From Ditylenchus dipsaci (lineage: Eukaryota; Nematoda; Chromadorea; Rhabditida; Anguinidae), in assembly GCA_004194705.1 (NCBI GenBank), contig SADC01000858.1, positions 310,001 to 374,000 on the forward strand: DNA of 64,000 nt, read 5' to 3'. This document shows, one piece after another, positions 1 to 17,200 of this stretch. How positions within the stretch are numbered: position 1 is the first letter of the stretch; each line of letters starts with the position of its first letter. Under the pieces are notes generated by a model. That model saw only the letters and a program-made list of their open reading frames with translations. It searched no databases and had not been told where the DNA came from. A program made the position numbers and the translations under genes.

Positions 1-314
1 AGGTTTATACCAACTCTAAAGTGTTTTTTTTTTCGCTGTATGAAAGTTCAAAACTGCTAAAAATAACTCAACCGGTTAAAGTGATAAAATGGCTGTGAAC
101 CTGTCAAAAATTTTTTTCACGATCAAAAAAGTTTTCTTTTAAAATAACCAAGAAGCGGTTTTTCAATCGCACCGGGAGAGCTTTTAAACAAGCATTAACG
201 TTACTTTTCATGATGTGATGAAAAAATTTTACAGACGAAAACGTTTGTAATTTAAAAAAACCCCTTGTATTAAGCTAGCGTCGAAAAGAGTTATTATTAT
301 TTGAAAGGGGCGAA

Positions 315-760
315 TATTTTATGTCCGGAAAAGTTTGGAACGGAAAGTTGAAAATTTGAAATAATTATCGAAAATACATATCGATTTTGTGTTGGTGTTT
401 CCTTTCATTTACTAACTTTTATGCTGTGAGCTTTTTTATGAGGTAATGCTGTACTCAGTGGGCATGAGCAGACAAAAAACTTATATAAATTGACCAAAAG
501 GGAGTCAGGAAGTTAAAATAACAAAAACTAGCTGAGTTACAGGACCTCAAAAACTTCGAGATTCCACTTTCTACATCAATTGTGACCAAGCCTATGTGTG
601 TTTTTTGTCTACTCATGCCTGCTGAGTATAATATTACAAGCCTATAGCATAAAAGTAAGTAAATGAAAGCAAGCATCAACACAAAAATTGGCAATTATTT
701 TGCAATTATTATTTCAAATTTTTAACTTTCCGTTCAAAACCTTTCCGGACATAAAACAGA
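315..760. repeat. Foldback repeat
   Basis: The left arm starts at ATGTCCGGAAAAG near 321 and the matching inverted arm ends at CTTTCCGGACATAAAA near 757. The inner parts also pair: the tract with ttactaacttttatgc near 409 against gcataaaagtaagtaaat near 648. No coding potential is seen in 1-1077 apart from this element. Confidence 0.6.
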
Positions 761-1077
761 CCCCCTTCTTTAATTTTTATTATTTTATCTTTATTACAAA
801 AGACACTCAGTATGTGATATAAGGATAGGCACTTCTACAAATCAGGGACGGATAGCAACCTATTATGGTTTTGCTGAGAGCAATTTTCATTGAATGTTGT
901 AATGAGTGTGCTAGGCAGATCTACCAAATTTTGGCTACCATTTCTATGTGTTTCAATTGATCTGTGACGTTGCCTTAAATTTTACCGAATGACGTAAGAT
1001 TATTTTTGACTTTTACAAACCCTGACGAAAGACAGTGATCTTGACTACAGCAAGTATTTACACTAGATGGCTTCCTA

Positions 1078-6636
<5,559 letters not shown>

Positions 6637-6689
6637 CCCTTAAAATATATTTATTTAATATAAAGCATCGCTTAATCAAGAAAGGACGA

Positions 6690-6905
6690 TACGTAAAAAT
6701 GCCACGTTCTTAAGAAAAAATGCCACATTTATTTAAAAAGTGCCACGATTTTTCGATTCTAGTCAAGAAGGCAAAAATGTACCACGTTTTGTGGGAAAGT
6801 GCCCTGGTACTGTCAGGATTTGAACTAGCGACCTCGGTTATGAGTATATGAAGCATTACATTAACCTCTACCGCCCAAAATAAGTCAGAACACATTGCAG
6901 AGTGG
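6690..6905 (-). repeat. tRNA-derived SINE-like repeat
   Basis: Read on the minus strand, an A-box-like tract (TGGGCGGTAGAGGTTAATG, 6877-6859) is followed about 40 nt later by a B-box-like tract (GGTCGCTAGTTCAAATCC, 6833-6816). That is the spacing of an internal pol III promoter. Downstream are AAACGTGGCA-type direct repeats. A second partial copy in the opposite orientation lies at 8185-8330. It is not a tRNA gene: the cloverleaf stems do not close. Confidence 0.6.
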
Positions 6906-6964
6906 TCAAAAGCAAAAAACTAACTGATTTTTTGGGAATTCTAAAAGGCGGGCAAAAAATTTTC

Positions 6965-7370
6965 TTACGAAAAAGCAATTGACCGGATCAGAATTCCAGT
7001 AAGATGGCTACATCGCTCAGAATTCTACCCTCAAAGGGGCATGCTCACCTGTTACAAATTTGTCCCCGCCAATTCAAAAAAATTTTCCGAATCGTTGAGC
7101 TTCTGTACGGATTTTTCAACTTGGTTTCTATAAAACTACACCTAAATTTAAATTCTAGGGCTTGTTTTGTTAGAAAACAAGCTGGAAAATCTGTACAGAA
7201 GTTTAATGATTCGGGAAATTTTTGAATTGGCGGGGACAAATTTAAAAATAGGTGACCATGCCCCTTTAACGTGTTGTGGAGTGGTTCGGTGCAAATAAGT
7301 GTAGAATTCTGAGCGATAAAGCCTATCGGACTGGAATTCTGATCCGCTCAATCACTTTTTCGTATGATGT
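6965..7370. repeat. Foldback repeat with two nested inverted layers
   Basis: Outer arms: cggatcagaattcca near 6983 against tggaattctgatccg near 7331. Inner arms: ccccgccaattcaaaaaaat near 7064 against the inverse at about 7209-7235. The loop holds a further inverted pair. The inner ccaattca...ttcctaatcattgaacttctg motif recurs near 37425 and 48530. Confidence 0.75.
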
Positions 7371-7384
7371 TTTTGGCCATATCC

Positions 7385-7630
7385 CTCAATGGGGTTTTTT
7401 TTGCCTTGGTCACCCTGTTGTTTTTTTGTGATTTTTTAGGCTTTAGGTTAGGCAAGGGTGGGCTGGTGTATGTTAGGACGGACTCAAACGTATTTTAGAC
7501 GCATGAATATGTTCGTCCTAACATACGCCGGCCTACTTCTGCCTTGAGACTACTTGCCTTCCCTTTGAGCCTTAGCCTAAAAACTCACAAAAAAACCACA
7601 ACAGAGGGGACCAAGGCAAACCCCCCCCCC
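7385..7630. repeat. ACCAAGGCA foldback element
   Basis: Left end gccttggtcaccctgttgtt (7401); right end aacagaggggaccaaggcaa (about 7600). The interior pairs ggcaagggtgggctggtgta with its inverse near 7520. A C13 run follows directly. Family members are listed at 19590, 54970, 55895 and 56920. Confidence 0.75.
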
Positions 7631-7742
7631 CATTGAAGGATGAGCCAAGTTTTTGCCCGCCTTCAGTGATTTCCCAAAAACCAGTTATTTTTGCTTTTTG
7701 AACAGTGTGGAGTGATTCTGAGCGGTAGGAGTTAGTCAAGTG

Positions 7743-8190
7743 CTCCGTATACAGTCGACTCTGTAAATAACGCACGCACCCAAAAGTTCGTTCCCGCCTA
7801 CGGTCCGACATTTTTTTTCACCCTAAATTTTGGAGCTATTTTCAAAATGTAATTCACCAGCCTAGATCAGAAAATGGCAAGCATTCCGATTTTGCCGATC
7901 GTTTTTGCGAAACAATATATTTTAGTCATTTATAACAGCAACACTTTCAATAGCGCACACCTATTTAGGAAACATGCATGCGCTATTGAAAGTGTTGCGG
8001 TTATAAATGACTAAAATATAGTGTTTCACAAAAACGATCGGCAAAATTGGAGTCCTTGCGATTTTCTGAACTAGGCTGGTGAATTACGTTAAAAAAATAG
8101 CTCCGAAATTTAGGGTGAAAAAAGTGTCGGACCCTAGGCTGGAACGAACTCTTTGGGCGTGCATTATTGACAGAGTCGACTGTACTCAAA
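7743..8190. repeat. CAGTCGACTCT MITE, GTTCGTTCCC subfamily
   Basis: Terminal inverted repeats begin TACAGTCGACTCTGT and end ACAGAGTCGACTGTA. Just inside lies the shared core gttcgttcccgcctacggtc and its inverse. The two halves fold back over the whole 440 nt, around a centre with gcgctattgaaagtgttgcg. No open transposase frame is seen, so it is non-autonomous. Confidence 0.85.
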
Positions 8191-8335
8191 ACCGAAGTTG
8201 CTAGTTCAAATCCTATCAGTGCCAGGGCACTTTCCCACAAAACGTGGCACATTTTTGCCTTCTTGACTAGAGTCGAAAATCATGGCTTGTTTTCGCATAA
8301 ACGTGGCATTTTTCTGTTTTATCGAATCAAGAAAT
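8185..8335 (+). repeat. Partial copy of tRNA-like SINE, inverted relative to 6690
   Basis: Contains the B-box-like gttgctagttcaaatcc and the following aaaacgtggcacatttttgcc. It matches the minus strand of 6690-6835. The A-box half is missing, replaced by the end of the adjoining MITE at 8190, which looks inserted into it. Confidence 0.6.
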
Positions 8336-8495
8336 TACTTTCCTCACTATAAATTTCTCAGATTTTTTTAACTTCACATTACTAATCACAACACGGAATA
8401 TAAAAAAAATTCTATGCATTCAAGCAAAACAAATACTTCCAATATCAAGAAATATAACTATGCGCAACTAATTAGTAGCTCAAGACAAAATTGCT

Positions 8496-8803
8496 TTAAC
8501 AAATATTTAAGTCTGAAACAAAAATGTGAAAGAATTAAATAAAGTTAAGTAGCCTGAGCATGGAACATACTTACTCGCAAATTCAATTTTTGAATAAACA
8601 GAAAAGGCACAAGCAGCTATCAAAAAAGTTAACTCAATACATTCGGAACCATCTAAAAAACGCGAGTGTGGCAGGTGGATTGACAGCAAAATTTCAATAA
8701 TGTTTTTTAACTTCCGTTCATGAAAAGCATGTCCAGAATGCGTTGGAAGAACTCTTTTCAGCAGATAATACCGTAAAATGATTATTTTAATGGACAAAGA
8801 CTC
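8496..8803 (-). CDS. Unrecognised gene fragment, C-terminal exons
   Basis: Two exons can be supported. 8803-8575 follows an AG acceptor (TTTCCTAG) and ends at a GTAAGT donor; 8512-8496 follows TTGTTTCAG and ends in TAA. Together they encode about 80 residues: a basic start, then an amphipathic stretch (ERKLKNIIEILLSI) and one hydrophobic segment (IELTFLIAACAFSVY). I do not recognise the family. No upstream exon could be linked with confidence. It could be the tail of a membrane protein, or a pseudogene remnant among the repeats. Confidence 0.35.
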
Positions 8804-9084
8804 CTAGGAAACGGCTTATATACACAGTTTTTGCTGGCTAAATTTGCGTTTATTTATAAATAATTAGTGACACTTGTCTGAATTATTTGTGTAGGTCACC
8901 AAACAAAGTGCAGCAATTCAGCATTACAAACAAAAATTAATAGTTAAACTAATTTATTCTCAAAGAGCAGAAAACAAAGAGCGTAGGAAGGATGCAAAGT
9001 CACCACTTTATATTAGATTGTTTTATTAATTTTCGCCATTTTTTACTTCTGATGAAAATGATTGGAAAAAATTGACTTTACTCC

Positions 9085-9745
9085 GTCGTATTTCATTCTA
9101 AAAAGAATACAGGGCAGTGCGATTTAGGCGCGCGATTATTTCGGCAATAACTTTTAATTTTAGATTAACATTTTTAAAAACATCGTGGGCACTATTGACT
9201 TTTAGGAGCATTATTTTAGCTTGGTCCCCAGGAAAACACAACAGGGCTGTTGTGTTTTCTTCAAAATATTTGAATATCGAATTTTTTGAATTTCAAGTGT
9301 TTGTTGTCCTGAGCGGAATTAAGCGAAACACAAGCAGTGAGTTCATAATGGTAGTTCATAAGAGTAGTTTTTTAAGCAAATCAACTACGGTGAACATAAA
9401 TCTAGCATCAACATTGATAGTATTTTCAGCATAGAAACAGTAAGGGAATCGTGGTACAACCTTAAGCCTATAAAGTAGACCCCTTGATTTTGACGATGAA
9501 TTCATGTTCAGGGCAGTCTATTCGCTTAGAAATCTTCTCTTGCGATTTAGAACTTACTGCTAAAAGTCAATTCCGCTCAAGACAACAATCATTTGAAATT
9601 TAAAAAATTCGACATTTAAAAATTTGTTCTTTCGAGTGGAATTTGAAATTTGATGTTAAGTTACAAATTTTAAGGGCAGTTTTTCAAGCAAATCAACCAT
9701 GCTGAACATAATTTGGCGTCAAAATCGATAGTATGATTGTATACC
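9085..9745. repeat. Diverged foldback and direct repeats
   Basis: The tract near 9295-9320 (gtgtttgttgtcctgagcgg) is inverted at 9569-9590 (ccgctcaagacaacaat). The tract at 9361-9420 is repeated directly at 9674-9735 (both contain aagcaaatcaac...gtgaacat-like sequence). No coding sequence is supported. Confidence 0.5.
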
Positions 9746-9879
9746 CATAATCTTGGTAATAATTTCATTAATAATTATACCCTGTGCAGTACCATGATCT
9801 GGACCCTATTTGTAATTTTACGTAATTGCTGGTCAAATAAACATTGAAAAACGGGTCTGTCGAATCGTCATTTGTCTTA

Positions 9880-10222
9880 AAGGGAGGGTGAAAGCTGTTA
9901 AGGAGATAGTCGTCACACAAAAGGATTACTCCAAGTTTTTTGTGTTTTTTAAATGTGGTTTTAGAGAAATTAAAATGATAAAAGGGGGAAAACCAGTCTT
10001 ATATTGCATATCAATTTTTAGGGTTTCTTTTTGAAGAAATTTTGAAATCCTGATATTGATGAAGCTCACCAAATTTCATTTTTGCACAAGTCTGTTCGAG
10101 ATTGCAACACCGAGTTGTCGACAAAATATGGCTCTATAATCACATTAGAAAAAAACAAAACTTGGAAAAATCCTTTCGTGTCGAGACTATCTCCTTAACA
10201 GCTTTCACACTCCTTTAACAGC
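9880..10222. repeat. MITE with ~35-bp terminal inverted repeats
   Basis: Left end aagggagggtgaaagctgtt, continuing with aaggagatagtc. Right end mirrors it (gactatctccttaacagctt, then tcacactcctttaa). The centre is AT-rich and non-coding. Confidence 0.8.
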
Positions 10223-10233
10223 CAAATCTAATA

Positions 10234-10284
10234 TCAAACAGAGCACTCTCGTTTTAGCGCTCGTCCAAAGGCGTTCTCCAGGTC
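10234..10284 (-). CDS. Possible terminal exon, orphan
   Basis: After an AG acceptor (GTTATAG) the minus strand reads DLENAFGRALKRECSV and a TGA. The basic, amphipathic stretch resembles a receptor tail, but no TM7 exon was found upstream. A competing frame through the same bases (NFRYRTWRTPLDER) also looks codon-like. The call is weak. From about 10400 to 12200 I see nothing that I can support as a gene or repeat. Confidence 0.2.
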   Translation of the reverse strand, partial: DLENAFGRALKRECSV

Positions 10285-12229
10285 CTATAACGAAAATTGA
10301 CTGCATAAAAAAATTAATAAAAATAATAGTAACTAAAACGAAGAAGCACTTTAAAGCACTGAAACTAAAAATAAAATAACTTACAACCAAAAATAGAAAA
10401 TGTTAGACAATTTATCTTATGTCTAAACATTCCAACAAAAGACTACTTTTTACTTTAGTTAGGTCTACAAACCATTTTATGAAAAAAGTTAATTTCACTT
10501 GCAAAATGTCTGCTAGTAGTAGTAGCAGTCAAAACATTAGACAAAAAAAATTAATTATGTTCAGAACAGATGTTTCGTTTTAGCAGGTTTGCATGCTAGC
10601 CAAACTACTCAAAAATTTAATTAACACTTTCAACAATAAACAATTGTAACAAAAAAAAGTAATAATTATAAGTGCCAAGCCGAGAAAAGCGGCTAGGAGA
10701 ACTCGACTTTTTCAATAAATGCTCCAAAGTCTGGCAAAAAAAAAAAGTTTCCAATTACAAAGCAAATTGTGCCCATTAATCTCTATCCCATGCTGCTTTA
10801 GCCGTGGATTTGTTATTGGCTTATAAAAATGGCTCGACTATTCTTTAAAACACGAAGAAAGCCTGAGCCAAAGGGTCCCATCTTTACTAAGTTAAAAGTA
10901 AGTGGCCGCCTTGCTGTGTGGCCGAACTTTATGAGCATAAGTAGCTGCGACAAGAACATCGGCTAAAAACAAGAAGAAAACACTATTCATTAACTATTCA
11001 GCAACTGGATAAATTGCCCCTAAAAAACTTTTTTTTAACCACTCCTACCTAATAAACAAGCCAGTATGATGGCCGGAAAATGGGCCAATTATAATGCCAT
11101 ACACCCACTTTAGAACAAAAACAAGCAGCAAATTCTCTTGGAAAATGGCTGCAGAATGTCATAAAACATACTTAAGAGGAATTTTGAGCCAAATTAATTT
11201 AGTTTTCCGCTCAATCGCTTTTTCTTCTTTTATATCGCAACAAATTGCTGCTATATTTTGCCTTTTCAGCAAATTAACTCATCTCCAAATATTCTGGCTC
11301 AAACCATAACAAAAAAGTGGAAAAAAACCAGCAGATGTTGAAAAGCCAGGGACAACTAGAAAAGTTTCCAGCATTTTCTTAGTAAAAAGCAAAGTTTTGC
11401 TGCGAATTAGTATTGAGGCTTATTGGCCATGATTTGGATGGGCAGCTGGGCGGAAAATATGTTTTGAAAAGGTTATAGAAAGCTTTCTAGGTCAAAAAGC
11501 AATAAAAAAAAGTTTGGTTCATGGAAGTTACCGTCAAAAGTTTTTGTTTCAAACACCTGCTTTGTGGTGATTTGCTGAGTAAATAAATAATAAATTTTGA
11601 TATTAAAGCTGCTGGGTAGGCGTGAAACATGCAGGTGACTGGAAAATCAATGGAGTAAATGTTTCGAGCTAACTGGCAGCCAAATTCAACAATTGTGTGT
11701 AGCGAGTAAAGTAGACTTGGCGTGACATTTTAACATTTGCCACGCTGCTGGAGTGCTAAAAAATGCTTTAGAGAGACAGCACTTATTCTTATAGCCTTTG
11801 TTCTTCCGCGTCAGTCGATTTTATTCTGGAGGAGAAAAGCAAATATTTGAATTAATTACATTTGAGAGTCATCAAAAGGTTACAAGCTTGCTGAAGACAT
11901 AGAGATGGCAGTATATCTTGAAAAACTTTGAAGATAACTTTATATAGAAAAAATAAATTTTTGGCGCTAGTAGCGAATACCCTCGCCTCTCAATAAATGG
12001 GACTTTTTCAAAATTGCTGTAACTTGAAAAACAACAATTTAGGCTAAACCCTTATGCTCGTGGGTATGCCAGCGTACGGAAGCTGTGACTAATAAATGTC
12101 TTACGCACTTTTTCTGGGGTCTGAGACATATATTTGGGCAATCTTTACTTAAGTTCTAAAAAGAAAAAAATTATGCGGGAGTGAGTGTATTCGCCACTAG
12201 GGCCAAGTTTTTAAAATAGCCTTTGTTTC

Positions 12230-12775
12230 GACTCGTTTTTGCCCCAGATTGCAAAACAGGATTTTTGGTCACCTGAATTTGCAGAATGATTCAGGGGTGA
12301 TGTAACTGGTGTACCAAAAGTCCTTGGGGAGATTTTTAACCCATTTTGCAAAACAAAAATTTCTCTTATAAGTTGAGATATGGCGTTTGGAAAAAATCAA
12401 TTTCTTGAAAAAATGACCAAAACAAAAGTTTTTGCCAATTTTTCAGATTTTGGTCATTTTCAAGAAATTGATTTTTTCCAAACGCCATATCTCAACGCTC
12501 AGATTTTCAAAAATCATTCTGTAATATGTGTTTTGTAGCTCTTGAGCTGCGCTACAACAAGGTGATAAAATTTTGTAGTGACGCTTGAAATTCAATGAAA
12601 CATTTGACCAGTTGAAGTAATAAAATTGTTGGTAAACTTCTCAAAATGACCAGACAAGTGTTTGGAGCCAAATGGTGACTTATCCAAAATAGTCAAGCTA
12701 AAAGCAATATGCATTTGAAAGAGGAGATTCAGGGCTACAAAACTATTGTTTGGATTGTTATAAGAGAAATTTGTT
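12230..12775. repeat. Foldback repeat
   Basis: An inner perfect hairpin pairs gagatatggcgtttggaaaa (12373) with its inverse near 12476. Outer parts pair more loosely (cagattgcaaaacagg side against ctacaaaactattgtttgg side). The same gatttttggtcattttc-type arm recurs in the 60.9-62.0 kb foldback. Confidence 0.65.
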
Positions 12776-13034
12776 GCGCACGGAGTTTAAGCAGGATAAC
12801 ACGGAACAGTGGATGAAAAAGTCTAACTTTAGAAAAGCATTGCGCTGAGGTAGGCAAAGACCAGAAATGATCAGACTATACCGTGTGTCCTAAAAGTTTG
12901 GAAACTTTTTCATCGTTCAATCTAGGATACATTTCTGCAGCATTTAACATCGTATTATATATTGTTGGATAGCCCTGCATTTCTTTTTCGAACGGCATAT
13001 GAACTTTTGTTTGTAGTTTAGAATTCAAATTGAT

Positions 13035-13435
13035 ACCAGTGATGGGTAAGCAGGCAATTTCTCCGCAGCACCGCCCTATGCCCCAGTGATTTCCAGACCA
13101 CCGATCCGGCACTGCCCCACGCCTCACGGTTCGGACATCTAGCGCCTCGACACGGCCCCACGCACCGGATCATAAAGCAGTATCGGAGGTTTTTTAAGCT
13201 GTAATTATGCTTCGAAGCAATTCCTAAAACCAATTTTAAAAAAAATTTTAAAAATTGATTTTTAGTGCAAAGTTTATGATAAAAAGAGAGGCTCCGAGGT
13301 GCCCCATACACCGCCCCACCACCACATTTTGCCTTCGCCCCGCCCCGGGACTATTTTTTTCGCGCACTTGCACCGCCCCACGCACCGGGGCGGGCCGCAT
13401 TTAGAGTGCCCCGGGGCGCAGCCATCACTGATTAC
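13035..13435. repeat. GC-rich imperfect foldback
   Basis: A 400-nt island much richer in G+C than its surroundings, with repeated gccccacgcaccgg and ends accagtgatggg / gcagccatcactg in inverted order. Long open frames cross it, but their composition is just that of the GC repeat, so I do not call genes. Confidence 0.5.
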
Positions 13436-13447
13436 TACTAATCAATA

Positions 13448-13858
13448 TACCGTATTTCCTCTAATAAGGCGGCCGGCCGCCTTATTTTTCAACCTCCCTC
13501 CAGCAGGCCGCCTTATTAGAGCGGGCCGCCTTATTGGAGATGCCGCCTTATATTTCAAACATCCTTTCATCAAAATTTATTTAAATTCTCTAACAACAAT
13601 TTTGAACTAAGAGGTAATAACAACAATCATAACAATGAATGATAAACAATCATAGACTAGGATGTGACCAATTCCAACCAAAAAGTAATAAAATTAGGAT
13701 TCGGCGCATTTAAAACAATGTTGAATATGAATAAAATTTTTAGGGGCCGCCTTATTAGAGCAGGCCGCCTTATTTTTCAACCTCCCTCCTGAGGGCCGCC
13801 TTATTAGAGCGGGCCGCCTTTTTAGAGCAGGCCGCCTTATTAGAGAAAATACGGTAAT
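13448..13858. repeat. ACCGTATTTCCTCTAATA MITE, GGCCGCCTTAT type
   Basis: Begins TACCGTATTTCCTCTAATAA and ends ttattagagaaaatacggta. Internal copies of ggccgccttattagagc stand next to both ends. Non-coding. Confidence 0.85.
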
Positions 13859-14245
13859 TACAAACTATTACCATAGAATAAAAAATTCTTGATGATAGCT
13901 AAAAGAAGACAACTTTATCCTTTGATCTTTTATAAGTCTTTTGCGTTATATTTTTCAAGGTGTTATACCATGATCCAAATTTTTCGTTTAAAGGTTAAAA
14001 ACTTTCTAACTGAATGTCTGGCTACAAACTATATGAAAACAGCGTACTTTCGAAGAATTTTTTATTGTTTACTTAAGTCTTTGAAAAGACAGACTTTTAC
14101 GTCCGGTCGTCTTGCTCTTTTAGAACAGCAATCAATATAATGCTGATAAGAACTTTTATTTCTTTTTTAAAGTGTTAATTTGCTAATCATTACTCATTAA
14201 TATTATTAACAAAACTCTTATGATATTTTTGTCGTAATAACATAG

Positions 14246-17200
14246 ATGGCTCAATCACTTACCTCTTTCGAGCTTGAAAAAATTGAGAAATTACGCCAGG
14301 CTCTAGGCGAAAAGTTACTAGCTGAAACACCTATATTCAATGATGACCTATCTCTTCATAGATGGCTCGTCGGTTGGGACTACAAATTCGGTACTGATCA
14401 AAAATCATGTTGAACTTTTTGTCTGAAATTAACTTTTTTCCCCAAATGTACTTCTTTCATCTCTAATTTTTTTCCGTTCTTCTTTAATTTTCTTTTTACC
14501 AGATGATAACACCAGTATTTAGCCGTTAGATTCTAGTTTATAACGAGGTATAGTTTTGTGCGACATCCCTAAAAATAAAAATTAAGAGTATGAAGCAAAT
14601 CATTTTGAACCATTTCGACATGGTTCATACAGTCGACTCTCTCCAAAGTAATCACCCAAAAAGTTCGTTCCCACCTAGGGTCCGACACCTTTTTACCTCT
14701 ATTTTCGAAAGGTTTTTGTTAGTTGTCTTCTGCTGGTCTAATCCGAAATATCGCAAGGATTACGAGTTTAGCAATGGTTTATTTGAGTGGAAACAGTTTG
14801 TCGAAAAGACTATCGGCCCTCTACAAAGTGATCACCCAATTTTCAAAAAAAGTGATCACTATGGGCAGAGCCGTGGGTCTTTTCGTAGAACTCTTGCCAT
14901 TTACATAAATGACCGGCAAAATCGGAATCCTTGCGATATTTTGGACTAGAGCAGCCAAAGACAACTGGCAGAAGCCTTCAAAAAATAGATAAAAAAGTCA
15001 GAGCATAGGCGGGAACGAACTTGAGGGGTGACTACTATGGAGAGAGTCGACTGAAATTTAAATTTTTTATTTTACACTTTTTCTTGCACAAAATATACCC
15101 TGTTAGAAACTAGAAACAGGGCTACACGATAGTTTTGTCACTTTGTAGAAAAAGTCAAAAAATCAAAAACAAAAAAGACAAAAGCAAATTTCTGAACAAA
15201 AAGAAGTAATTTAGAACGAAAAAGTAAATTTGGGACAAAAAAAAGTATAAGCCTTAAAAATAGGTGAAAACCTAAATAAATATATTTAGAGGAAATAGTT
15301 CCGAGATTTGCTAACGCAAGCAAAACTTTGGAATGCTTGTCTTTAAAAGATATAATCATTGAAGATATTGACGAGCTTAACCTATATCTCAGCGCAGTTA
15401 CAGATGCGTCTAAGTATTATTCTTGTAAATTTTTGACAACTGCTATAAATTTATTTATTGTTAAGTTTCAGCTTCTGTGTTGGGGTTCGACGACGATGGC
15501 AATGTTATTTTTGTTAATAATATAGGATCATTAGACTGCAAAAATCTGAATAAAAGCACACCCAACTCAGATTTGTACATTAATTGCATAACTGAAGCAG
15601 CTCTTACCTACCAACTCATAAAGTAATTCTTAAGAGTGAAATTAGTTTTTAATTTTGTAGATCCCTTTTTCTAGGTGTCAAGAGCAGAAGCTAGGCAAAA
15701 AATGTGGTGTTCGAGGAATAATTGATCTAGATGGCTTTGGATTAGACCACTTTAACAATTTTGCTTCAAAAGTAACCAGGAACCTGATCAAACAATTGCT
15801 GGTATGGTTTCTGAGTTTATAATGACAGCATACCAAGTGCACCCCTCTCCAAAAAGTATCAAAACCAAAGGCTATGAAGTAGGGGTATTGAATATTATTA
15901 TTGTTTATTATTATAACTTATTTTTTTGTAAGGAATTGGGGTTTTCTGAATATGCACCACCCTGTTCTAAGGCTAGAGAACTAACACTCTTTGGAGGGGG
16001 TGCACTTGGGCTTTACGCTTAATATTACGCTTGCTAAAGCAATTAATTAATTGATTGATTAATTAATTAATTAAAGCAAACCGCTGCCAAAAAATATCCA
16101 AACTTATTCAGTCTCCGCCCATACTTTGGTTTTTTGAAAAGCTCGACTTTGAAGACCTATATCTCAATTCAGAATCGATATTTTGCAAATCTGTTAATTG
16201 CATTTTCTTAACTTCCACGAACTTAACTCCCTCAGTTCCATTTTCGTTAGATTTTTTGATTTTCACCCAACACTCCGAGATCGACCCTCGAGTTTCGCGA
16301 TTTGCGGGAGGTTGAAAAATAAACTGACCGAGCCGTTAGAAAAAGATACAGTCGACGCTTGACGCTTCTGGGGACCGGGCAAGTTACCGGCTTCGACACC
16401 TTTTTGACATCTATTTTTCCAAGCTTCTACCAGTTATCTTTGAACAATCTGGTAACAAATATTGCAAGGATTCCGATTTTGCCGATCATTTTCTGGAGAT
16501 ACAAAATTTTATTCTCTAAAATAGCAAAAACTCGTTTGAAAAACAAGATTTTGTTAAATCGAGTTACGTTATATCGAGTTTTTTTCTTTTTTAGAAAAAC
16601 AAATTGTTAATTTTCGTAAAACGTTCGGCAAAATCAGAATCTTTACGATATTTAGGACCAGACTGTAAAAACAGAACTTGCGAAAAACTTTAAAAATCAG
16701 GCTGAAAAAAGTGTCAAACCCTAGGTGGGAACGAGCTGCTGACCTTAAATTTACGTTATATCGAGTTACGTTATACCGACCGTCGACTATGATACGGTAT
16801 GCTGTCTTGAGACTATAACAAATTCCAATCCTTTTTGTGATTTTTCTGACTAATAAATCAACCATTTGCAGTCGATGTTTGTGGATACCAGCTTACAAAT
16901 GTTCATTATCAATGCTCATCCTATGGCTACCGCTGCATTAAAACTAATAATGCAAGTTGCCGAAACAAACACGGGACAAACTTATAATGCTTGGATCTGA
17001 CTATCAAACTACTCTTTTGAACGAATTAGGAGCCCATAATATTTACGAAAAATGGGTGGCACAAAAAAGCCCGAAAAAGGCCACCTTGAAACAGGGCTGC
17101 TAAGGGTCGGAGGAGAAGTGCCTGAAAGCAAAATGTAAATTTTGGTGCATATTCAACAAATAAATTACAATTATAGCCATGCCACAAATTTAAAGATAGC

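Noticed and set aside
6816..6877. tRNA gene suggested by A- and B-box-like tracts
   Set aside because: No closed acceptor or anticodon stem. Copies recur with repeat tails, so SINE-like. The same holds near 19740, 43120, 57170 and 62010.
9117..9434. 105-codon plus-strand open frame
   Set aside because: It overlaps inverted and direct repeat tracts and has no recognisable motif or splice context.
10815..10885. TATA-like ttataaaa followed by an ATG and a GTAAGT donor
   Set aside because: Such a combination is expected by chance in AT-rich DNA; no downstream exon continues it.
13018..13610. Open frames of about 100 codons on both strands
   Set aside because: They run through a GC-rich repeat and a MITE; residues reflect low-complexity repeat translation.
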